From: Clostridiales bacterium
Lineage (GTDB): Bacteria; Bacillota; Clostridia; Tissierellales; Dethiosulfatibacteraceae
Reading direction: 5' to 3'
DNA length: 8,006 nucleotides
NCBI GenBank assembly: GCA_003539375.1
Contig: DPPH01000044.1
Location: forward strand, 1-8,006
A model generated the notes under the pieces. That model was not told where the DNA came from, did no database searches, and saw only the letters and a program-made list of their open reading frames with translations. Shown piece by piece: positions 1 through 6,097 of this stretch (positions within the stretch are counted from its first letter, which is position 1; each line of letters starts with the position of its first letter). A program made the translations under genes and the position numbers.

Positions 1-1415
1 GAGATTACGATGATTTAAAAAGAATAAAAAAATTTAATAATGAAACTGAGATATTAGTATTGTCTGATTTTAAAAATGTAGAATTTATTTCAAAAGGAAT
101 AAATAATAAAAACTTCAACTATATTGTAAAAAGTCCGATAGGTTCAAAAAAAGAAATTCAAAATATTATAAAAAAAGTAATAAACAAAAATAAAGAAATA
201 AAAGAGATAACTAGACAAAATCTTAATGATCAAAAAACATTCAAAGATATGGTTACCATGGAATATATATATGATTTAATTTACGGTAGAGAGTCAAGAA
301 TAAATGAAAATGCAGATATAGATTTATTTAGAAATATAAATAAAAATTATACTACTTTGATATTCATTAAAATAGATGACTTTTGGTATATATGCGATAG
401 GTTAGATAACAAAAAAAGATATATTGTAAAGAGAAGATCTCTTGAAATAATAAGAAAATGCAAAGTGGAAGGATTGAACTTCATTGCAACATCTCTTATT
501 GGTACGGATAAATTAATTTTGTTGGTAGAGAATACTCATAATAAAAAAGACCAAACTCTAGAAGTTAAATTAGCTAAAAAAATAATAAATAAAATAAAAA
601 AACAATCTAATTATACAGCTACAGCAGCAGTGAGTAGAAGATACAGTGGTATAAAAGAAATATGGAAAGCTTATGAAGAAGCTTTCCAAGCTTTGCTTAA
701 ATCTTTTTCTTTAGGAAAAGAAAGCATTATTTTGTGTAGTGAAATAGAAAGTGATGTGGGTAAAAAAATATATAACGAATACAATCTTCTTGAGTTTAAA
801 ATAATTAAATCTTTTTCAAAACCTAAGATAGATGATGTATATTTTGAATTTAACAATTACTGCGGATCTTTAAAAAATAATGAGAACTCAGAAAATACTA
901 TAAAGGCATATCTGATTAGATTAATTTTTAATATAACTCAATATGTGAATCAAAGTGTTTCCGAAGAAGAGATTTCAGTAAAGGCAATTGAAGCATCTAA
1001 TAATATTCTGAAATCAAACTCCCTAGAAAAAATTAAAGAAATAAGCAAAGAATTCTTAAGATTTGCTCACTATAAAATGATAAAAAATTTAAGCAAGGAT
1101 AAAAACAATATATTTTACAATGTAAAGGCTTTTATTGAAAAATTTTACTATACAAATCTAACCCTTGATGAGATAGCAAAGGTAGCTTCTTTTAGTCCTT
1201 CCTATTTTAGCAGAAAATTTAAATTAATTTTTGGTGTTTCTTTTATTGAGTATTTAAACGACTATAGATTAATGAAAAGCAAGGAACTTCTTGAAAATAC
1301 GGAACTAACAGTGGGTGAGATAGCGCAAAAAGTAGGTTTTAGTGAATACACTTATTTCTCTAAATTGTTCAAAAGTAAGTATAATAAATCACCAAGTTAT
1401 TTTAAAAATAAATAA
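1..1415 (+). CDS. YesN-like response regulator with AraC-type DNA-binding domain, 5' partial
   Basis: This is the C-terminal part of a two-component transcription regulator that probably controls the operon downstream. The frame is open to the window edge, and about 470 residues are visible. The first residues, including EILVLSDFKNVEF and NYIVKSP, match the last two strands of a receiver domain, with the switch Ser in LSD and the conserved Lys in IVK. The phospho-acceptor Asp lies upstream of the window. A TTG at 60 could be taken as a start, but it falls inside the receiver domain and is not credible. About 348-750 resembles the degenerate GGDEF-like middle domain of YesN proteins (AAVSRRYSGIKEIWKAYEEA). 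About 1120-1412 encodes two AraC helix-turn-helix motifs (LTLDEIAKVASFSPSYFSRKFK and LTVGEIAQKVGFSEYTYFSKLFK). A partner histidine kinase would be expected upstream. Family assignment is strong; the target operon is inferred from position only. Confidence 0.9.
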   Translation, partial: DYDDLKRIKKFNNETEILVLSDFKNVEFISKGINNKNFNYIVKSPIGSKKEIQNIIKKVINKNKEIKEITRQNLNDQKTFKDMVTMEYIYDLIYGRESRINENADIDLFRNINKNYTTLIFIKIDDFWYICDRLDNKKRYIVKRRSLEIIRKCKVEGLNFIATSLIGTDKLILLVENTHNKKDQTLEVKLAKKIINKIKKQSNYTATAAVSRRYSGIKEIWKAYEEAFQALLKSFSLGKESIILCSEIESDVGKKIYNEYNLLEFKIIKSFSKPKIDDVYFEFNNYCGSLKNNENSENTIKAYLIRLIFNITQYVNQSVSEEEISVKAIEASNNILKSNSLEKIKEISKEFLRFAHYKMIKNLSKDKNNIFYNVKAFIEKFYYTNLTLDEIAKVASFSPSYFSRKFKLIFGVSFIEYLNDYRLMKSKELLENTELTVGEIAQKVGFSEYTYFSKLFKSKYNKSPSYFKNK

Positions 1416-1422
1416 AAAATTG

Positions 1423-1453
1423 GACAGGCATCAAACTGCGTGTCTTTTTTTTT
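1423..1453 (+). terminator. Rho-independent terminator after the response regulator
   Basis: An 8-bp stem (GACAGGCA 1423-1430 with TGCGTGTC 1437-1444, one G-G mismatch) has a 6-nt loop and is followed directly by nine T residues (1445-1453). It begins 8 nt after the stop codon. It separates the regulator transcript from the downstream operon, so the latter needs its own promoter. Confidence 0.82.
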
Positions 1454-1455
1454 GT

Positions 1456-1547
1456 AAAAATAATTAAAATATATGACAAAATATTTCATACATTGTTGAA
1501 TTAATTATTATAAAATATTAACAAATAAATATAGAGGAGGAACGATC
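1456..1547 (+). promoter_or_regulatory. Probable promoter/operator region of the methyltransferase operon
   Basis: This AT-rich gap lies between a terminator and the first gene of the operon, so a promoter should be here. It contains an inverted repeat, TATGA (1472-1476), 9-nt spacer, TCATA (1486-1490), a plausible operator. The best sigma-A match I see is TTGTTG (1493-1498), 17 nt, TATTAA (1516-1521); TATAAA at 1509-1514 is an alternative -10 with a poor -35. Weak promoter elements would suit activation by the AraC-type regulator, but this is inference. The region ends in a strong Shine-Dalgarno, GAGGAGG (1534-1540). No B12 or other riboswitch was recognised. Confidence 0.4.
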
Positions 1548-1742
1548 ATGAGCAGGAATACGTTTTTTGTTCTGACAGCTTTAGGTATTTTATGGGGAGT
1601 TTTTGGAAATCACATAATTGGACCAAATCCACCACTTGTATTTGGGTGGTTACCACTTACAGTTGTATCAATTATTTTTACCGGTTGTTATGCCGCACTT
1701 ATTAATTATTTGTTCTTTAAAAACTATGGGGAGGTAGAGTAA
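1548..1742 (+). CDS. Small two-helix membrane protein, likely partner of the SSS-family permease
   Basis: This 64-residue hydrophobic protein has two predicted membrane helices (about residues 4-24 and 31-57). They are joined by a Gly/Pro-rich turn, IIGPNPPLVFGWLP (23-36), and followed by a short charged tail. The pattern resembles the DUF3311/YhdT-type small proteins often encoded immediately before sodium:solute symporters, which are thought to act as accessory subunits. The ATG start is set by GAGGAGG 7 nt upstream. The TAA stop is immediately followed by the ATG of the permease gene with no spacer, which suggests translational coupling and a joint membrane complex. Exact family membership was judged by eye. 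The biochemical role of such proteins is poorly known and is not claimed here. Confidence 0.75.
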   Translation: MSRNTFFVLTALGILWGVFGNHIIGPNPPLVFGWLPLTVVSIIFTGCYAALINYLFFKNYGEVE

Positions 1743-3236
1743 ATGTTTACTATTGTTGCAACAGCAATATTTTCATTAATATTAATTTCAGTTGGTATCT
1801 TAGCATATAAGAAAAACGAAGATACTGATGATGGTTTCTTCTTAGGTGGAAGAAGCATGGGTACCTTTGCCACAGTTATGACACTTGTATTTTCTATTTG
1901 GAGTACTTTAGCTTTTTATGGAGTAGTAGGAGAAGCCTATATAAATGGTATAGGAGCATTAGGCATAGCTCAGGGTATATTCTGGGGTGCTTGTCTTCAA
2001 GTGTTTGTAGGTTATAGACTATGGACAATGGGTAAACTTTATGGAATGTCAACTCCTGGAGATTTTTTCGGAGAAAGATTTCAATCAAATTTCTTTAGAG
2101 TTATTACATCAGTTGGTTTAATTTTCTTTACTATGCCTTATATTGGAATTCAACTAGCTGGATTAGGATCAGGACTTAAAGGAGCAGCTGGTGTGCCAGT
2201 TGCAGTTGGCACAGTAGTTTTAGCCTTAGTGTTGTTGGTTTTCGTATCTATTGGTGGCATGAGATCTGTTGCTTGGACGGATTCAGTACAAGGAGTTGTA
2301 TTTACAGTAATAGTTTTCATTTCACTTATAGCCTTAATGGTTTCAATGCCGGAACCTTTAACTGACGTTATGAAAAAATCAATGGAAGTAAGACCGGGAT
2401 TAAATAGTGCACCGGGTCCTAATGGTAAATATTCACCTCTTTTATTCTTGCACTTAACTATTACTATTGGTTCCTTTGTGGTATGGCCTCATATTTTCAT
2501 AAGATTCTTTATTGCGAAGAAGAAAGAAACCTACAAAACATTGGCAGTAGCATTTCCAATTTATGAAGTTCTATGCATGGTACCATTACTTATAATTGGT
2601 ATATTGATAATTCCTTACATGTTTGGAGGAAACTTAACTCCAATGGAAGCTCAAACAAGTATTCAACTTGCATTGAATCAGATACCATTCGGACATATAT
2701 TTGGGGCTGGAGTATTTTTAGCAGCTTTTGCCGCTTCTATGTCAACGGCGAGTTCCCAGTTGCTTGCATGTAGTTCTATGTTCACAGGAGATTTATATAA
2801 AAGATATATTAATAAAGATGCTTCAAATAAAAACATAGTAACAACAGGAAGAGTTGCGATACTTGCTTTTGTAATAATTTCAACGTTATTTGGATTGTTT
2901 TGGCCAAATGTATTTAGCATAGCGACTCAGTTTGCTACACCTGGATATGCTCAACTGTTACCGCCACTTATGGCAGGATTGTTCTGGAGAAGAGCTAATA
3001 AACAAGGAGCCATTACAGGTACACTAGGTGGATTTTTAACATTGTTGCTTACTTCTTTAGTATGGCCAAGTCCACTTGGTATTACAGCATTACTTTGGAG
3101 TATGATAGCTAATGTTGGACTTTTAGTAATAGTATCTTTAGCTACACCAGCACCGCCTGAAGAAATCGTATATAAGTATCACGATTCCATAAATGAAGAA
3201 CTATTTTCCAAGAAAAAAGAAACAGTAGGAGCTTAA
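1743..3236 (+). CDS. Sodium:solute symporter (SSS) family permease
   Basis: A 497-residue integral membrane transporter with about 12-13 hydrophobic segments, the usual size for the SSS family (PutP, PanF, SGLT relatives), which couples solute uptake to the Na+ gradient. Recognisable family segments are FFLGGRSMG (32-40) after the first helix, GGMRSVAWTDSVQG (171-184), and the Na+-site helix AAFAASMSTASSQLLACSS (327-345). In that helix many relatives have STADSQL, while this one has STASSQL. GDLYKR (349-354) follows, as is usual. The Shine-Dalgarno GGGGAGG (1728-1734) lies inside the preceding gene. Its place in an operon with a corrinoid methyltransferase suggests that it imports the methylated substrate, perhaps a methylamine or betaine-like compound. 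The sequence does not reveal the substrate. Known betaine/methyltransferase loci often use BCCT carriers, so an SSS carrier here may point to a different compound. Confidence 0.9.
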   Translation: MFTIVATAIFSLILISVGILAYKKNEDTDDGFFLGGRSMGTFATVMTLVFSIWSTLAFYGVVGEAYINGIGALGIAQGIFWGACLQVFVGYRLWTMGKLYGMSTPGDFFGERFQSNFFRVITSVGLIFFTMPYIGIQLAGLGSGLKGAAGVPVAVGTVVLALVLLVFVSIGGMRSVAWTDSVQGVVFTVIVFISLIALMVSMPEPLTDVMKKSMEVRPGLNSAPGPNGKYSPLLFLHLTITIGSFVVWPHIFIRFFIAKKKETYKTLAVAFPIYEVLCMVPLLIIGILIIPYMFGGNLTPMEAQTSIQLALNQIPFGHIFGAGVFLAAFAASMSTASSQLLACSSMFTGDLYKRYINKDASNKNIVTTGRVAILAFVIISTLFGLFWPNVFSIATQFATPGYAQLLPPLMAGLFWRRANKQGAITGTLGGFLTLLLTSLVWPSPLGITALLWSMIANVGLLVIVSLATPAPPEEIVYKYHDSINEELFSKKKETVGA

Positions 3237-3252
3237 TTAAATAATATAATTT

Positions 3253-3299
3253 AATAGCCGGCGATTCTCTTTTGCTTTTTAGGAGAATCTTCGGTTATT
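3253..3299 (+). other. Long intercistronic hairpin between transporter and methyl-transfer genes
   Basis: The arms 3253-3269 and 3283-3299 pair almost completely. An inner 7-bp stem, GATTCTC/GAGAATC, and an outer stem AATAGCCGG/TCGGTTATT with G-T wobbles are separated by one C-T mismatch; the loop is 13 nt. No T-run follows, so it is not a standard terminator. It could protect or delimit an mRNA end after processing, or act as a partial attenuator, so that the corrinoid protein and methyltransferase are made at levels different from the transporter. A TATAAT (3245-3250) lies just upstream but has no recognisable -35. Confidence 0.6.
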
Positions 3300-3316
3300 T
3301 GCATAATGTAAAGAAC

Positions 3317-3322
3317 GGAGGG
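3317..3322 (+). promoter_or_regulatory. Ribosome binding site fixing a GTG start
   Basis: GGAGGG lies 5 nt before GTG at 3328. An overlapping ATG at 3326 is in another frame and meets TAG after four codons, so GTG is the real start of the corrinoid protein gene. Confidence 0.8.
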
Positions 3323-3327
3323 ATAAT

Positions 3328-3990
3328 GTGGAAAATATAGAGAAAACCCTTTTTGATATATCAGAAGCTGTTAAGGCATTTGACAAGGAAAAAACGGCTA
3401 AGTTGGTGAGGGTCTTAGTAGAAAAAGAAGTAGAACCAAAAAAAATAATTCGAGATGGTCTTATTATAGGGATAGATTATGTAATCGGCAAGTTCAAAAC
3501 TTTGGAATATTTCTTGCCTCAACTAATTTATGCTTCGGAGGCAGTACAGAGTGGAATTGATGTTTTACTAGAAAATTTAGATAGTGATAGTAGAAAAGAA
3601 CTCATAAAGGGAAAAGTAGTAATTGGAACAACTCGTGGAGATATTCATGATGTAGGCAAAAATATTTTTTCTACCTTATTAACAGCATCAGGTTATGAGG
3701 TGATTGATCTAGGTATAGATAAAAGCATAGATGATTTTATAGATAGGGCTGAAGATGTAGGTGCTGATATTATCGCTATATCCTGTCTTATGACTACAAG
3801 TTTAGCTCAGTTGAAGGAATTAGTACAAGATTTAAAAAGGCTCAATGTAAGAAATAAATACAAGGTTATAGTAGGTGGAGGAGCAGTACAAAGAGAATTT
3901 GCTGAAGAAATTGGAGCAGATGGATACGCTTTAGAAGCATCTGATGGAGTAGAGCTTTGCAGAAAAATCTTAGAATCAAAGGAGGTATAA
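3328..3990 (+). CDS. Corrinoid-binding methyl-carrier protein (MtmC/MttC/MtgC family)
   Basis: This 220-residue cytoplasmic protein carries a cobamide and shuttles a methyl group between a substrate-specific methyltransferase and a second methyltransferase. Residues 1-90 form the helical cap domain (YFLPQLIYASEAVQSG, 61-76). Residues about 93-215 form the B12-binding Rossmann-like domain with the full signature: GDIHDVGKN (104-112, lower cobalt ligand His107), SCL (152-154, SxL), and GGG (183-185). Length and domain order match MtmC/MttC/MtgC. It starts at GTG with a good ribosome binding site. Its last codons contain the Shine-Dalgarno AAAGGAGGT of the methyltransferase gene, which starts 1 nt after its stop, so the two are tightly coupled and should be made together. 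Which member of the family it is cannot be decided by eye. Confidence 0.94.
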   Translation: MENIEKTLFDISEAVKAFDKEKTAKLVRVLVEKEVEPKKIIRDGLIIGIDYVIGKFKTLEYFLPQLIYASEAVQSGIDVLLENLDSDSRKELIKGKVVIGTTRGDIHDVGKNIFSTLLTASGYEVIDLGIDKSIDDFIDRAEDVGADIIAISCLMTTSLAQLKELVQDLKRLNVRNKYKVIVGGGAVQREFAEEIGADGYALEASDGVELCRKILESKEV

Positions 3991-3991
3991 A

Positions 3992-5365
3992 ATGCATATA
4001 AATTTTTTGGAAATAATGGATAGAGCAATAAATACAGGCGAAAAGATGGAAGCTAGAGATTTTGACATGAAGGTATACTCTGAAACTTCAAGACTTATTG
4101 AAAAATATAACATTAAATTTGATAAAGAAAATGTTGTAAACATGGACAAAGATATGGCTGACAGGCTTTTTAATGCAGGTAGAGAGTTTTACTTAAACAT
4201 GGGTACATACACAATGGAAACAAAAAGGGTCATAAAAGTAAGTGAAGATGAATTAGACTATCTTCTCAACCAACTTCCTGAAAAATTAGTAATTGGTAGG
4301 GGTAAAGATACAAGAGTAATGAGACACAGAAATGTTGGAGATAAGACCTTACCGAGTGTACAGGGTGGAGTAATAGGAGGTAAAGCAACTGAGGATATGA
4401 TGGGTTCTTTATATCAAAGTATAGCCCAGGAGACATTAGTAGATTCTTTTTACTTTGATCCACCTCATATTATAGAGAAGAGAGACGTTACTTTTGGTAC
4501 TCCTTTGGAAATATATTCTGCAAAAGCAGCAACGGCAAAAATACGAGAAGCTGTAAGAAAAGTAGGAAGGGAAGGCATGCATATTTTAGGTGGTAGCGGA
4601 TCAGGTATAGCTGATGTAGCATGTTGTAATGAGGAAGGTATAAGAAAATCAGATGGAATTTGTGCCCATACTACTTCAGAATTAAAAACCGATTATGATT
4701 CTTTAAATAAAATCATGCATACTATTCAGTACGGGTGCTTTAGACAGGTATGGTGGGCACCGGTAATAGGAGCATTTGCTGGAGGGGCAGAAGGTTCAGC
4801 AGTAGCAGCAGTTGGAGGATTGTTTCACGGGGTAGTTGTTGGACAAGCTCATTTGGGAGCTACTTATTTAGATCTCCAGGTAACTCCTTACTACAATGCG
4901 GGAGCTACGGATAGAATGTCCTTATGGATTTTATCTACTGCAGGACAGGCTATAGTTCAAAATAGCAAAGCTATTTTACAGGGAACCATTACTACTACAG
5001 CTGGTCCAGGAACCAAAATGATGCTTTATGAAATAGCAGCTTCTACTATTGTACAAGCTGTATCAGGTTATAACTTATTTGGAGTTAGAATTCATAAACC
5101 TACAAAAGATAATCATGGTACTGGTCTTGAATCAAGATGGATGGCAGAAGTGAGTAGAGCAGCAGTCAAATTAGATTTAGATCAATCAAATAAAATTGTT
5201 AATAAATTATTTGAAAAATACGAAGATAAAATAGGAAAAGGTCCTGAAGGATATAGTTTTGATGAACTTTATGATGTAGAAATGGTGAAACCTAAGGATT
5301 CATATGTTAAAATATATAATGAAGTGAAAGAAGAATTAACAAAAATGGGTCTGGAATTCGAATAG
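3992..5365 (+). CDS. MtmB-family methylamine:corrinoid methyltransferase homologue lacking pyrrolysine
   Basis: This predicted methyltransferase transfers a methyl group from a substrate, probably a methylated amine, to the corrinoid protein encoded just upstream. Its 457 residues compare with 458 for Methanosarcina MtmB. Segments matching MtmB (as I recall that sequence) run in order along the protein: VQGG (123-126), TPLEIYSAKAATAKIREA (170-187), GREGM (192-196), SELKTDYDSL (229-238), GAFAGGAE (260-267), TAGPGTKMMLYE (336-347), TGLESRWMAEVSRA (377-390), YDVEMVKPKDSYVKIYN (427-443). MtmB has pyrrolysine (UAG) seven residues after the Gly of its GRPGM segment; here that residue is Leu199, codon TTA at 4586-4588. 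Pocket residues E229, E259 and Q333 of MtmB align with about Cys224, Trp254 and Ile333/Thr334. There is no in-frame UAG; the terminal TAG at 5363 is a normal stop. Family is confident, substrate unknown; monomethylamine is doubtful given the altered site. Confidence 0.88.
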   Translation: MHINFLEIMDRAINTGEKMEARDFDMKVYSETSRLIEKYNIKFDKENVVNMDKDMADRLFNAGREFYLNMGTYTMETKRVIKVSEDELDYLLNQLPEKLVIGRGKDTRVMRHRNVGDKTLPSVQGGVIGGKATEDMMGSLYQSIAQETLVDSFYFDPPHIIEKRDVTFGTPLEIYSAKAATAKIREAVRKVGREGMHILGGSGSGIADVACCNEEGIRKSDGICAHTTSELKTDYDSLNKIMHTIQYGCFRQVWWAPVIGAFAGGAEGSAVAAVGGLFHGVVVGQAHLGATYLDLQVTPYYNAGATDRMSLWILSTAGQAIVQNSKAILQGTITTTAGPGTKMMLYEIAASTIVQAVSGYNLFGVRIHKPTKDNHGTGLESRWMAEVSRAAVKLDLDQSNKIVNKLFEKYEDKIGKGPEGYSFDELYDVEMVKPKDSYVKIYNEVKEELTKMGLEFE

Positions 5366-5381
5366 AAAAAAGGAATTTATA

Positions 5382-6038
5382 ATGAAATCTATAATCATTA
5401 ATAATGCTGAAATAGAACTAGATTTAAATAAAATTAGAAGAAAAATAAAAATTAATAAGAATGACCCTATCGATAAAGATCTAATAAAGCTTTTTAATGA
5501 TATAAAAAAGATTGCAAATCCAAAGGGAATATATATCCCTATTGTGATAGATGATATTGGTGAAAACTATATAAAAACAAAAAATATCATATTAAATAGT
5601 AGAATACTAAGAGAAAATTTAAAAAACACCAAAAAATTTTTCCCGTATATTGCAACTATTGGAAGTGAGTTAGAAGAATGGTATCAAAACATTGAAGTAG
5701 TAAGCGAACAGTATATTTCAAATATTATCTTACAAGAAATTTGTTATATTATGAAAGATATGCTCATTAAAAATATAAAAAATAACTACGATATAAATTC
5801 AGCAAGTTCAATGAGTCCAGGAACTCTTAAGGATTGGAAATTAAGTGAAAGAGATAAGCTACTTCAATTATTTAAGGGAGATGAAAAAAGAATAGGTGTA
5901 AAAACACTAAATGATAATTTAATAAGCCCAATTATATCAGTATATGGAATAGTATTTGAAGATTTGAATGATTATAACAATTGTAGGCTTTGTCCCAAAG
6001 AAAATTGTCCAAATAGAAGTGCAGATTTTGAAGGATAG
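5382..6038 (+). CDS. Stand-alone protein related to the MetH (B12-dependent methionine synthase) activation domain
   Basis: A 218-residue cytoplasmic protein. The second half follows the pattern of the MetH activation domain: SPG (145-147), DW (151-152), KLLQLFKGDEKRIGVKTLND (159-178), NLISPIISVYGIVFE (179-193). In MetH this domain binds AdoMet and remethylates the inactive cob(II)alamin. Clostridial stand-alone forms end in a Cys cluster, seen here as CRLCPKENCPNR (C201, C204, C209). In E. coli MetH the AdoMet contacts lie in RxxxGY; here the Arg and Tyr positions are Ser143 and Thr148, so AdoMet use is uncertain. It is the last gene of the operon, 16 nt after the methyltransferase stop with an AAGGA site. 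A role in reactivating or servicing the corrinoid protein is a reasonable inference. The N-terminal 80 residues are Lys/Ile/Asn-rich and not diagnostic. Confidence 0.72.
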   Translation: MKSIIINNAEIELDLNKIRRKIKINKNDPIDKDLIKLFNDIKKIANPKGIYIPIVIDDIGENYIKTKNIILNSRILRENLKNTKKFFPYIATIGSELEEWYQNIEVVSEQYISNIILQEICYIMKDMLIKNIKNNYDINSASSMSPGTLKDWKLSERDKLLQLFKGDEKRIGVKTLNDNLISPIISVYGIVFEDLNDYNNCRLCPKENCPNRSADFEG

Positions 6039-6074
6039 AAAACCCAACTCTTAAAATTCAGAGTTGGGTTTTCT
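6037..6074. terminator. Bidirectional terminator between convergent operons
   Basis: A perfect 15-bp stem (6037-6051 with 6060-6074) has an 8-nt loop. The A/T-rich base of the stem gives TTTTCT at the 3' arm on both strands, and on the plus strand a further GGGTTTTT (6077-6083) follows. It overlaps the last two bases of the plus-strand stop codon and lies 23 nt beyond the end of ribH, so it can end both operons. Confidence 0.9.
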
Positions 6075-6097
6075 AGGGTTTTTGTGATTTGTATTTA

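Noticed and set aside
60..62. TTG as start codon of the response regulator
   Set aside because: The frame stays open to the window edge, and the residues before TTG continue the receiver-domain pattern, so the true start is outside the window.
671..856. Minus-strand and other-frame short open frames inside the regulator, permease, corrinoid and methyltransferase genes
   Set aside because: All overlap strongly supported genes and have no family features or good ribosome binding sites.
3245..3250. TATAAT as an internal promoter before the corrinoid protein gene
   Set aside because: No -35-like hexamer at a suitable distance and no extended -10; such hexamers are frequent by chance in this AT-rich DNA. 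Mentioned only as a possibility with the hairpin.
3992..5365. Assignment of the methyltransferase to the MttB/MtgB (trimethylamine/glycine betaine) family
   Set aside because: This was the first guess from the operon context and lack of UAG, but the ordered motifs and the 457-residue length fit MtmB (458 residues) throughout, including the C-terminal third.
5363..5365. Terminal TAG of the methyltransferase read through as pyrrolysine
   Set aside because: The protein already has full MtmB length at this codon; readthrough would add only about a dozen residues before TAA and run into the next gene's start. The pyrrolysine site in MtmB is internal.
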